This document shows positions 42,879 through 51,214 of a stretch of DNA of 64,000 bases, in pieces. The notes under the pieces are model-generated. The model was not told the origin of the DNA, searched no databases, and saw nothing but the letters and a program-made list of their open reading frames with translations. This stretch comes from Myxococcales bacterium (GTDB lineage: Bacteria > Myxococcota > Myxococcia > Myxococcales > Myxococcaceae): NCBI GenBank assembly GCA_016191815.1, contig JACPVI010000002.1, positions 62,001-126,000 of the forward strand, read 5' to 3'. The position numbers were made by a program, and so were the translations under genes. Position 1 is the stretch's first letter; every line of letters begins with the position of its first letter.

Positions 42879-44405
42879 CTACCTGTCGTGAAAGACCTCC
42901 TGGAAACCCAGGGCGAACTTGCCGGCACGCACGTCGAACAACAGATCGGTGCGTCGCTCCAGCAGGGCCGGGTGTTTGGCTCCGTCGCGGAAGAGCGGCA
43001 CGTGGTTGACGTTCAGCACCGCCACCGGGTCCACCAGATCGGGGTTGCGCTCCAAGAGCTCGAGCAGCGCGTTGCCCTCGTAGGAGTGGTACTTGCCGTC
43101 GGGCCCGAGCGCGCCCGCCGCGTCCAACAGCCGGCCGGCGAGGCGGCTGATCAACCTGCTGGCGAAGTCCTCGGATAACAGCCTCGCCTCGAATTGAGTC
43201 GACGTCTTGCGCTCCTCCAGCCGGGGAAGCGCCATTCCACCCAAATGGCGCACGAGCAGCGGCGCCGCCAACCGCCTCAGGTGCGGGCTCGACTTCGAGC
43301 GCTCGCACACCTTGGCGTCCACACGCCTGGCGAGGTCCGCAGTGGGCGGCTGCCCCGCCACCACCTCCTCGACCTCCTTCGCCAGCGCCGAGCCGGGCTC
43401 GAGCAACCGCAACACCTCGCGTGGCTCCGCGCTCAGCGCGCGCTCGAACACCTTCGAGGTGTCGAGCTGCTGGCCCTGGGCGAACTTGTACGCCGCCTGC
43501 ACCTGGCGAGGCACGTTCCTGTACACGCCGGCCTCGAGCTGACCGGCTGCCTCGCCGAGCTTCAGCACCTCGGCAGGGCCGTTCCCCGCGGGACGGATGG
43601 TGATGGTGCCGCCCTTCGCCGCCAGCGCGTGGTTGGTGTCTTCGTAGCCGAGCCCCGGCAGGCCGAAGCGCGCCGTCTCGCCTCCCGGCGAGGTGAGGGG
43701 GATGTGGAACTCCACCGTCGCCCGTCCCTCCGGCTGGGTCGGGGACTTGCGCGCCGTCCACTTGTCCGCGGACGGAGTGAGGACATCCGCCGACAGCCGC
43801 TTCACCTCCACCTCGCCCCGGAAGCGGATCGCCGCCGGCTTACCGTCAGGGCCGAGGTCGACCTTGAAGTTGTCGGTGTAGGTGTCGACGAAGGAGTACA
43901 CGCGGTCGCCCACCACCACGTCTCCCTCTACCCACTTGCTTCCCGGGAACGGGAAGCCGTCGCCCTGCGGATTCTGGGCGCGCGTCTCGAGGCCACCGTG
44001 CGTCCCGAAGCGGAGGTGAACCGGGCGCCCGCTGTCCGAGGTGCCGGTGAGGGTGAGGTTGTGAAAGAGGTCCGAGGTGAAGGTCAGCGGGTTCTGGCCG
44101 AGCTTCTTGGCGGCGTTCGAGCCGCCGAGCAGCTCCTTCGCCAGGCGGGCTGCCTGGCGAATCTCCCCCAGCTCTCCACCCGGCCCGTCGAGCGCGGTGG
44201 TTCCTCCGTCGAACTGGTCGCGGGAAATCCTTCCCGACCGGAAGTCCTTGGCAAGCGCCACCTCGCGCTCGGCGGCGAACGCCTCGAGCCGGCGCTGGCG
44301 CTCGGAGACCGACAGCCGCGGATCCTTCGCCAGCCGCTCGGCCTTGCGAAAGACTTCTCGGCTATAGGCGTCGACGGCCGAATCGTGGCGAAGGCGAGCA
44401 GGCAT
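42879..44405 (-). CDS. protein of unknown function
   Basis: I place the start at the ATG at 44405, with GGGGGAAG just upstream; the frame reaches a GTG at 44426. The 508-residue product has no signal peptide and no family that I recognise. The N-terminal 90 residues are charged and helical (AYSREVFRKAERLAKD, RRLEAFAAEREVALAKD). Residues 105-245 are beta-rich (TFTSDLFHNLTLTGTSDSG in part, VYSFVDTYTDNFKVDLG). The C-terminal 200 are helical with YHSYEGNALLELLERN and end FQEVFHDR. The gene lies alone between the YyaL-like gene and the DUF262 gene and has ordinary host-like codon use. Confidence 0.75.
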   Translation of the reverse strand: MPARLRHDSAVDAYSREVFRKAERLAKDPRLSVSERQRRLEAFAAEREVALAKDFRSGRISRDQFDGGTTALDGPGGELGEIRQAARLAKELLGGSNAAKKLGQNPLTFTSDLFHNLTLTGTSDSGRPVHLRFGTHGGLETRAQNPQGDGFPFPGSKWVEGDVVVGDRVYSFVDTYTDNFKVDLGPDGKPAAIRFRGEVEVKRLSADVLTPSADKWTARKSPTQPEGRATVEFHIPLTSPGGETARFGLPGLGYEDTNHALAAKGGTITIRPAGNGPAEVLKLGEAAGQLEAGVYRNVPRQVQAAYKFAQGQQLDTSKVFERALSAEPREVLRLLEPGSALAKEVEEVVAGQPPTADLARRVDAKVCERSKSSPHLRRLAAPLLVRHLGGMALPRLEERKTSTQFEARLLSEDFASRLISRLAGRLLDAAGALGPDGKYHSYEGNALLELLERNPDLVDPVAVLNVNHVPLFRDGAKHPALLERRTDLLFDVRAGKFALGFQEVFHDR

Positions 44406-44544
44406 GGCTTCCCCCGGGAATGACACACTTTACCCGCCGAGGGAGCCCAGAGTGCAACCCGAGCCGCTTCCGGCCGGAGGCCGAGCCCAGAATTCGGCTG
44501 GGCGGACCAGGCGATCACCTGGTCGACCCAGGCGAACTCTGAGC

Positions 44545-46284
44545 TCAGGGAACCCCGTACGACCTGAGCAGGTCGATCACCGCGCCGGCCATCGCCTTCT
44601 CTCGGGACAGGCAGAACTCGGAGTAGCGCGGCACCTCCCACAGCGCCGACGCGGCGGGGACTCCGTGCTGCTCCAGCTCCTCCTTGCCGCACTCGGGGAG
44701 ATACTCCCTGGGGAGCCGCCCGCGGATGGCCTCCGTGTCCGCGCGGGAGAGCAGCGCCAGGTTTCCCAGCCGATCCGGCGACACCGAGCTGTCGCGGTAC
44801 GGCAGTTGGTCCAGCGCGTTCCGGGGGAAGAGCGCCGCCATCTCCACCGGCTCCGATGCGCCGAGCGGGCGCCCGCTGGGGAAGGACCGCGCCCGGGTGC
44901 GCATGAGGTAGACGAGCAACGCCAGCGCCACTCCGGACTCGAGCGGCACGTTCTGCACGAAGTCCTCCGGCTCGGGGATCAGGGTCTCCACCCGTCTGGC
45001 GTGCGCCTTCACGCGATCGAACAGGTCCAGCATCCTTCCCTGGGAAGCGAGCTGCGCGTCCGCCTGGGCGTGGGTCTCGGCGCTGGCGCCGTAGTGCCCC
45101 CAGAGACTGGCGGCGATCGCCCAGCCGAGCCACTGCGTCGCGGGAAGTCTCTGGCCGCTCGCTTCGGCGACCGCCGGGACGAGCAGGAGGTATCGGTAGG
45201 GCAGCCAGCTCCCGTCCGGAATGCCCGCCTTGCGGTACATCGCCACCGCCCGGGAGAGGCCCTCCACCGCCGGCTCCCAGCTTCGCTCGATGCGCGCATA
45301 GGCCTCCTCGGCGTTCTGCCGGCGCTCCACGTCGCGGTAACGCACCACTCCGGTGGAGAGGAAAAGCGCCGTCCGCACCAAGAGGTCGGTGTCCACGAAG
45401 GCGCCGCTCCGGGCGGACTCCTCGCCACCCTCGTGAGCGGAGAAGCCCTCGAGCGCGGAGGCGGAGAGCGCCTGCCGCGCCCGTTCGCGGAAGTTCTTCA
45501 TCACCCCGGTGAGCCTCGCCGCCGCCAGGTCGCCCGGCCTCAGGCGCACGCCCTGCTGGTTGAGGCGCGCGAAGATCTCGATCACGTTGTCGTCCTCGGC
45601 GTCGGCGTCGATTTCGTAGGCGACGATCTCCGCGCCGAGGATGGCGTTCCGAATCGCGTTCGCCCGATCCAGCGCCTCGAAGAACACCGGCGAGCCGGGG
45701 CTCAGCCAATCCCGGAGCGCGTTCTGGATGGCCAGGCTCTCGCTCCCGCGATCGTCGTTGCGGACGCCTTCGAAGAGCACCTCCGTCGGGACCAAGAGCC
45801 CGTCCCGGAGCTGGTTGGACAGCTGCCGCGTGCGGAGCTGGAACGGATCATCCGCCCAGGTCGGGTCCGGGGAGAGCGCCACGAACAGCTCGGGATCCGC
45901 GGTCCGCACGCCCCGCTGGCGGCTACGGAAGATCACCCGGAACAGCGATGTCAGCCGCTGCTGCCCATCGAGGACGAAGCTCGCCCCGGGCTGAACCTGG
46001 GGCGATGGTTCAGCGATGCCTGCGCCGTCCGCGCCGGCCGGGGAAATGTCCCAGGCCCGGGTGAGGAACGGCGCTTCGGGAGTGCTCCAGGTCGGCTTCC
46101 ACAAAAGGAGCGCCCCCACCGGGTAGCGGCGGTAGAGCGAATCGAGCAGCGCTCGAACTCGCTCGGGGGACCAGACGAAGCCGCGCTGCAGATCCGGCAA
46201 GAGCAGCTTCCCCTCCTTCTTGAGCTGCGCCAGGTGGGCGACCTTCCACGGGCTCGCCTTGATCGTCACGCCTTGGAACACCAT
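44545..46284 (-). CDS. DUF262 (GmrS/ParB-like) protein with eroded HNH site
   Basis: A 579-residue protein. The N-terminal DUF262 domain is clear: LQRGFVWSPERVRALLDSLY, then VLDGQQRLTSLF (DGQQR at residues 106-110) and IFARLNQQGVRLRPGDL. DUF262 domains are ParB/Srx-like nucleotide-binding modules used in type IV restriction (GmrSD) and other defence systems. The C-terminal 100 residues match the usual C-terminal HNH partner (PDRLGNLALL, RLPREYL), but the HHIFP-type core is MAALFP here, so the metal-binding histidines are missing. It may bind and hydrolyse nucleotides without cutting DNA. ATG start with GGGAGAG upstream. Divergent from the 840-residue protein across an 18-bp palindrome. Confidence 0.85.
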   Translation of the reverse strand: MVFQGVTIKASPWKVAHLAQLKKEGKLLLPDLQRGFVWSPERVRALLDSLYRRYPVGALLLWKPTWSTPEAPFLTRAWDISPAGADGAGIAEPSPQVQPGASFVLDGQQRLTSLFRVIFRSRQRGVRTADPELFVALSPDPTWADDPFQLRTRQLSNQLRDGLLVPTEVLFEGVRNDDRGSESLAIQNALRDWLSPGSPVFFEALDRANAIRNAILGAEIVAYEIDADAEDDNVIEIFARLNQQGVRLRPGDLAAARLTGVMKNFRERARQALSASALEGFSAHEGGEESARSGAFVDTDLLVRTALFLSTGVVRYRDVERRQNAEEAYARIERSWEPAVEGLSRAVAMYRKAGIPDGSWLPYRYLLLVPAVAEASGQRLPATQWLGWAIAASLWGHYGASAETHAQADAQLASQGRMLDLFDRVKAHARRVETLIPEPEDFVQNVPLESGVALALLVYLMRTRARSFPSGRPLGASEPVEMAALFPRNALDQLPYRDSSVSPDRLGNLALLSRADTEAIRGRLPREYLPECGKEELEQHGVPAASALWEVPRYSEFCLSREKAMAGAVIDLLRSYGVP

Positions 46285-46344
46285 TGGCTCTCCCTCGGAC
46301 CGCGCAGCTTACGACGTGCGCGGGTGTGGGCGCGCTCCCTTCAC

Positions 46345-46362
46345 CGAAACCTCGAGGTTTCG
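46345..46362. promoter_or_regulatory. perfect 18-bp palindrome in divergent intergenic region
   Basis: CGAAACCTCGAGGTTTCG reads the same on both strands, without any mismatch, in the 148 bp between the divergent DUF262 gene (start 46284) and the 840-residue protein gene (start 46433). It lies about 60 bp from one start and 70 bp from the other, which suits a dimeric regulator's operator acting on both promoters. The regulator is not encoded next to it, unless the DUF262 protein is involved. Confidence 0.6.
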
Positions 46363-46432
46363 CCCCGGATAATGCCTGCAAGCGCATCGGACGGACTCCG
46401 AGCGGCACAGGGGACAGAAGCCGAGGAGTGCC

Positions 46433-48955
46433 ATGCGGGTCCGACAAAGGGGCAATGACGCCAGGGTTCTGGCGGAGCAGTCGCGTCGCAGCGAGCAGCA
46501 AGCCGAAGCATCGAGGGCATCGCAGTCGGAGCGGGCAAAGGGGACGTTCGCCGCTCGGCTCAACGAGTCGACCTTCGAGCCGGCACAGACCGAAGCGCCG
46601 AAGAAGGAAAAGGGGCAGTCGCCGTTCACCCAGCCTCCGCCCACGCTTGATCCGAAGTCGATCAGCCTGAACGAAGAGGGCCATCTGGTCGCGGTGAAGG
46701 GGGCAAAGCTGCCGAGCGGCATCCCCGGCATGGGGAAGCTCTCGGTGGATCCGCGCACCGGAGTCATCCGCACCGACGCCGGCTGGCCGCCGGGCACCCG
46801 CATCGACCTGCCGGGGACGGGGCAGTTCTACCTCCTGGACGACAAGAGCCTCCAGGTGGCCACCGAGCCTTTGCAGAAGGGCGAGAAGCTAGTGGTGCCT
46901 GGCCAGGGCTGGTGGGAGGGCGACAAGAAGGGCTTCCCCAAGGGCACGGCGCAGATCGTCGACGGCAAGGCCTACATCCCGGGGATGGGGCTCATCGATG
47001 CGACCAAGACGCAGAAGCTCCCCATCGGGAAGAACGAGTTCTTCAAGCTCCGGGTGAACCAGGACGGCACCGTCACCTCCTACATCCGAAAGGAGGGCGG
47101 CGGCATCTTCGGCGGCACCATCGGGAAGATCATCAGCGGCGTCCTCACCGTGGCCAGCTTCGTCCCAGGGGTGAATCTGGTGGCGGTGCCGCTCAACGTC
47201 GCCTGGAGCGCGGCGCAGGCGGCGTACTCCTTCGCGAAGGGGAACATCCTCGGCGGAATCGCCGGCGTGGCGGGAGCGGTGGCCGGCGGAGCGGGGAGCT
47301 TCTTGCGCCTCGGCGGGGCGGCCCTCTCCGCCGGTGCCGCGGCGACCTTGCAGACGGTGGGCAGGGTGGCGCAGTCGGTGTCCAACGTCGCCGGCGGAGT
47401 GCAGACGGTGATGGCCGGGATCAAGGGCAAGGACTTCGGGGCCATCCTCGGCGGCGCGGCCGCCATCGTGAGCGGCGCAGCCGGGGGAGTCCGCTCCCTC
47501 GCCTCCAGCGCCGGCAGCGCGCTCTTCAGCGCGGCCAACCGGATGGAGCAGCTCTCCTCCACCTTGCGGGCGGGAGCGTCGGTGGCCAACGGCGTCCAGG
47601 CGTTCCGAGGCGGAAACCCGCTGGCCGGGATCGGCGCCTTGGGAGAGGCAGCGAGCGAGCTAGGTGGGGTGGCGGGCAACAGGAACCTGGTCGACCTGGG
47701 GCGGGGCGTTTCCAGCGCGGCGGCGATGGCCTCGGGGATTCGCAACCGAGACCTGGGCGGGGCCTTCTCGGGGGCGCAGTCCCTCTACGAGACCTTCCAG
47801 GGCGTCCGAGGCAGGATGGCGGAGGAGACGAGCCGGCGGGCCTACGAGCAGTACCGGGCCGGAGAGCGCGCCGGGTTTTCGACCGCCCGGCAACTCGGCT
47901 TGGTGGACGGGTTCGACGCCGAATCGCCCATCCAGCTAGCGGCCGCCGACGGAGATGTGGCGAACGACGCGGGCTTCGCGGTGGGCCGCGGCAGCCGCGC
48001 CCGGATGGCGGTGATGAGCGCCCAGGCCCAGGAGAGGGCCGCGGAGATCGAGGCCTACCGATTGGGCGAGCGCAACGCGACCGAGCTGCCCGACGGCTCG
48101 ATGCTGGTGGGACGGATCCGAGTCGACCCGGTGGAGGCGGAGCAAGTGCGCCGCGGCGCGGTGGAGCGCGCGGTTACACAAAGCAGGCCGCTGCTCGACA
48201 CCGCAGCGGAAAACCTCCAGGCCTTCAGGCGAATGGGCTTTGGGGAGGATTCGCTCCAGTACCTTGACCGGGCGACGGTCGACCTGGCTCGGGCGATGGG
48301 AGTTCGCACCAGCGCCTCGGAGATCGACTCCAAGCGCGACGAGCTGATCCGCGTCTTGGGCATCACCTCGTCCGCGGTGGCGGCCAACCGGGCCCAGAAC
48401 GCGGCCTTCCACGACGCGGTCGGCACCGGTCTCAAGGTGGTCGAGCAGACGGCGCTCACCACGCTCAACATCTTCGCCCCCAAGCCCCTCTCCGCCGCCG
48501 CCAACCTGGCGGTGGAGAGCATCCACGCGTCCAAAGAGAGCAAGAGCTGGGGCGAGCTCTTGCAGCGAGTGGCGCTGAGCACCGGCAAGGCGGTGCTGGG
48601 GGCGATCGACGTGAAGGGCGGTCTGCTCAAGGACGGGACTGCCGGCTGGACCGGCCTCGCCGCCAACGTGGGCCTCGAGGCCGCCAAGGGCACCCTCTCC
48701 TTCACCGACAAGCTGCGAGAGCTGACCGCCTCCAACCTCCCCCGCGAGGAGAAGCTCCGCGCCGCGAGGGAGCTGGCCCAGATCGAGGCGGTGAAGACCT
48801 TCGCCCGCATGGCCGGAACGGAGGTCAGCAACTGGAGTGAAACCTTCGCCCGCAACCCGAGGGCGGCGGTCTTCATCTCCAACGGCTACGAGGAAATCAT
48901 CGACCGGGCGTTCGGCCTCGCCGAGCCGCGGCTCCAACAAGCGGGCGCGCGGTGA
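46433..48955 (+). CDS. 840-residue repeat/glycine-zipper protein, function unknown
   Basis: A large protein with no signal peptide. Residues 1-70 are polar. Residues 97-190 hold four degenerate copies of a unit of about 29 residues that begins with a hydrophobic residue plus PGxG: IPGMG (97), LPGTG (126), VPGQG (155), IPGMG (182). Residues 222-460 are Gly/Ala-rich with glycine zippers and hydrophobic stretches (IFGGTIGKIISGVLTVASFVPGVN, cut here; LGGIAGVAGAVAGGAGS), which could insert in membranes. Residues 470-840 are mostly helical (SKRDELIRVLGITSS, LPREEKLRAARELAQ). I recognise no family. The layout resembles large bacterial toxins or effectors in style only. The frame is open from the ATG at 46433 behind GAGGAG. 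Confidence 0.75.
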   Translation: MRVRQRGNDARVLAEQSRRSEQQAEASRASQSERAKGTFAARLNESTFEPAQTEAPKKEKGQSPFTQPPPTLDPKSISLNEEGHLVAVKGAKLPSGIPGMGKLSVDPRTGVIRTDAGWPPGTRIDLPGTGQFYLLDDKSLQVATEPLQKGEKLVVPGQGWWEGDKKGFPKGTAQIVDGKAYIPGMGLIDATKTQKLPIGKNEFFKLRVNQDGTVTSYIRKEGGGIFGGTIGKIISGVLTVASFVPGVNLVAVPLNVAWSAAQAAYSFAKGNILGGIAGVAGAVAGGAGSFLRLGGAALSAGAAATLQTVGRVAQSVSNVAGGVQTVMAGIKGKDFGAILGGAAAIVSGAAGGVRSLASSAGSALFSAANRMEQLSSTLRAGASVANGVQAFRGGNPLAGIGALGEAASELGGVAGNRNLVDLGRGVSSAAAMASGIRNRDLGGAFSGAQSLYETFQGVRGRMAEETSRRAYEQYRAGERAGFSTARQLGLVDGFDAESPIQLAAADGDVANDAGFAVGRGSRARMAVMSAQAQERAAEIEAYRLGERNATELPDGSMLVGRIRVDPVEAEQVRRGAVERAVTQSRPLLDTAAENLQAFRRMGFGEDSLQYLDRATVDLARAMGVRTSASEIDSKRDELIRVLGITSSAVAANRAQNAAFHDAVGTGLKVVEQTALTTLNIFAPKPLSAAANLAVESIHASKESKSWGELLQRVALSTGKAVLGAIDVKGGLLKDGTAGWTGLAANVGLEAAKGTLSFTDKLRELTASNLPREEKLRAARELAQIEAVKTFARMAGTEVSNWSETFARNPRAAVFISNGYEEIIDRAFGLAEPRLQQAGAR

Positions 48956-49160
48956 GCCAAGCCTCGGCTCCGCCGCTGTAGGCCGATGTGCGGCGACTGC
49001 CTGCATCGCAAATCTTTCGTCCGCGCAAAAGTCGCGGGGCGTGCGGATGACAATCCTCGGCTGCGGTGCGGCGCCGCGCTGCTAACCCGGCGGTTTCCGC
49101 GAGTCGATTAACACCGGATCAGCGGCATGGCCCGTGCTAATCCCCGCTTGGGGTGCGCCC

Positions 49161-49316
49161 ATGCCTCTGCCCAAACCGGTGGTGACCAAAGAGAACGATG
49201 TATGGGTGATCCGGGTGGAGAAGCCGAACGGAAAGGTGCAGGAGTACCGCTGCGCCACCGAGCATCAGGCGAAGCAGCTCGCGCTTGTGCTTCAGCCGCG
49301 CGAGGGCACCGCCTGA
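49161..49316 (+). CDS. small protein of 51 residues, function unknown
   Basis: Starts at the ATG at 49161 with TTGGGGTGC upstream (the frame is open from 49134, but those first nine residues look unlikely). The product is MPLPKPVVTKEND, then VWVIRVEKPNGKVQEYRCATEH and a short helical end. It has even hydrophobic spacing, a predicted beta-hairpin plus helix, and no signal peptide. The composition is much less Arg-rich than shadow ORFs of this genome, so I believe it is real. Its 3' end overlaps the GtrA-like gene on the other strand by 25 bp. Confidence 0.6.
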   Translation: MPLPKPVVTKENDVWVIRVEKPNGKVQEYRCATEHQAKQLALVLQPREGTA

Positions 49317-49840
49317 CGGCTTGATCTCCTCGGCAGCTCGACCGCTCCTTCGCGCTCGAGCTGGAGCGACTGGTATCCGGTCTGTTCGGCCAGCGCGGGC
49401 AGCCCACTCTCCACCGGGCGGGGAAACACCACGAACCTCAGCAGCAAGAGCTGGCCGAAGGTGAACACGCACAGATCCGCCGCCAGCTTCGCCAAGAGGA
49501 ACGGAACTCCCAGGCCGTCGCGCATGAAGACCACGAGCTGCCCGTGCGCCAACATCGCCAGCGCGGTGGTGAGCAGGAACTTGAGCGCCGGCTTGGCGAG
49601 GTTCGGGTTGTGCTCGCGGAAGGCGAAGTAGCGGTTTGCGAAGAAGGTGAAGGCGGCGCCCACCGCCACCCCGGCCATCGCCCCCCACCGAGTGCCGAGT
49701 CCGGCGACGTGCAGGCAGACCAAGCCGACCGCCAAGTCGAGCACCGTTGCCACTGCTCCGGCTGCCAGGCTCCTCGTCGCCCACGATCGCCACGCCCACG
49801 AAAGGAGCGCCTTGGGCAAAAGGCCCCATTCCATGCGCAT
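49292..49840 (-). CDS. GtrA-like membrane protein
   Basis: Start at the ATG at 49840 behind GGAGG (a second ATG two codons later is possible); the frame extends to 49996 without signs of coding. The 182-residue product has four membrane segments: AAGAVATVLDLAVGLVCLHVAG, FTFFANRYFAFREHNP (the GtrA NRxxxF signature), ALAMLAHGQLVVFM and a last span near FTFGQLLLLRFVVF. GtrA proteins help lipid-linked sugar handling or flipping in polysaccharide synthesis. The C-terminal 30 residues are polar. It stands alone here. Confidence 0.85.
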   Translation of the reverse strand: MRMEWGLLPKALLSWAWRSWATRSLAAGAVATVLDLAVGLVCLHVAGLGTRWGAMAGVAVGAAFTFFANRYFAFREHNPNLAKPALKFLLTTALAMLAHGQLVVFMRDGLGVPFLLAKLAADLCVFTFGQLLLLRFVVFPRPVESGLPALAEQTGYQSLQLEREGAVELPRRSSRQAVPSRG

Positions 49841-50091
49841 TGCGCCTCCAAACCGCGCCGCACCGGCTGGAATTCGCGAACGTCGACCGGCGGCCCGGGC
49901 GCCGAACTGTGCAGCAAGCGGTGCGCCGCGCACGAGAGCCAGTCGCCTCGACCGCTTAGCACGCCCAGGCACCCCTCGGAGCGAGCATTTGCGCACTGCG
50001 TTGAGAAGCTGACTGCGCGAGGCTCGCGGCCCGTCTAACCCATCTCGACTCGGCGCTTCAATCCGGCGGACTTTGCGGCTACGACTCTCCC

Positions 50092-50961
50092 GTGACCGCG
50101 AGCCCTCTCACTCTCTCGGCCCAGGGGTTTCCGCTGCACGCCCAGGAGCGAAACCGCGGCGGAGCGCCGGCGCTGCTCTTTCTGCACGGCTTCCTCGATC
50201 ACTGCCACAGCTTCGATTGGGTATGCGAGGCCCTCCCGGCCGGGTGGCGCACGGTCGCGCTGGACTTCCGCGGGCACGGGCGTTCCGCTCAGCTGCCGCC
50301 CGGAGCCGGCTACCACCTCGCCGACCACCTGCTCGACGTGGAGGGCGCGCTCGAGTCGTTGGGGCTTCCCGCGGTCCACCTGGTGGGCCACTCGCTGGGC
50401 GGCACGGTCTCGCTGCTGTACGCGGCGGCACGGCCCCAGCGGGTCCTCTCCCTCACCGCCATCGAGAGCCTGGGCCCTTCCGGCGGAGAGCCCGAGCAGG
50501 CGGTGGCCAGGCTGCAAAGGCTGGGGGAGGCGCTGTCGAAGCGGTGGCGCAGGCGCGTCTACCCGAGCGTGGAGGCCGTGGCGGCGCGCATCCGCGAGAG
50601 CAACTCCTCCTTGCCGGAGCGCGCCGCCCTTCACCTGGCGCTGCACGGCACTCGCCCGGTGGAGGGAGGCTTCGAGTTCACCTTTGATCCTACGCTCCGC
50701 CGGCCGAGCGGCATCGCCCTCGACGAGCCCCAACTCCTCGCGGTGCTTTCGGCGGTGAGGTGCCCGGTGCAGATCATCCACGGCGATGCGGGCTACTCGT
50801 TCGACGACGCGCAGATGCGGGAGCGGCTGAGTCGCCTCACGAGCCCTCCGCTCATCAGCCTGCCCGGTGGGCACTACGTGCACCTCGAGCGGCCGACCGA
50901 GGTCGCCGGCCACCTGGCCCGGTTCATCTCCCGCGTCGACTCGGGTGCGGCAGCGCCCTAG
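50092..50961 (+). CDS. alpha/beta hydrolase
   Basis: A 289-residue alpha/beta-hydrolase fold protein with a GTG start at 50092. Landmarks: LLFLHGFLDHCHSFDW (oxyanion HG), LDFRGHGRSAQLPPG, nucleophile Ser101 in VGHSLGG, and His261 in PGGHYVHLE. The catalytic acid probably lies in the IIHGDAGYSFDD loop. It should hydrolyse an ester, epoxide or haloalkane; the substrate is unknown. Its last codons are part of the inverted repeat at 50958-51024. Confidence 0.9.
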   Translation: MTASPLTLSAQGFPLHAQERNRGGAPALLFLHGFLDHCHSFDWVCEALPAGWRTVALDFRGHGRSAQLPPGAGYHLADHLLDVEGALESLGLPAVHLVGHSLGGTVSLLYAAARPQRVLSLTAIESLGPSGGEPEQAVARLQRLGEALSKRWRRRVYPSVEAVAARIRESNSSLPERAALHLALHGTRPVEGGFEFTFDPTLRRPSGIALDEPQLLAVLSAVRCPVQIIHGDAGYSFDDAQMRERLSRLTSPPLISLPGGHYVHLERPTEVAGHLARFISRVDSGAAAP

Positions 50962-51024
50962 AGCACCGATCGGGTTGGGGGGCCGCCGCTCGCAGCAGGC
51001 ACCTCAACCCGTTCGGTGCTCTAG
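50958..51024. repeat. inverted repeat with 20-bp arms around the hydrolase stop codon
   Basis: The left arm (50958-50977) begins CTAGAGCACCGATCGGG. The right arm (51005-51024) is its reverse complement with one difference (19 of 20 paired). The loop is 27 nt of G/C-rich sequence. The left arm contains the TAG stop of the alpha/beta hydrolase. There is no T-run after the second arm, so it is not a canonical intrinsic terminator. It may be a stem at the mRNA 3' end, a stabilising hairpin, or the end pair of a small mobile element. Confidence 0.85.
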
Positions 51025-51214
51025 CTGCACTTTGCGAGCGCCCCCGTCTCAGGCCGCTCGCGCGGCTGGCGGCCGGGCGGAAAACCTTTCGCCACTCGGG
51101 GCCGCCGCCGCTCCGCGTATACAACCCCACGCTCCTCCGCGGGACCGCCGGGTGGAACGCGCGCGTCCGCCGCGCCTAGGCGCCCGCGGTACGGTGCTTG
51201 AACCTGGGCTCCGC

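Noticed and set aside
50958-51024. Inverted repeat as a canonical Rho-independent terminator
   Set aside because: No T-rich tract follows the second arm; kept as a repeat of unknown role.
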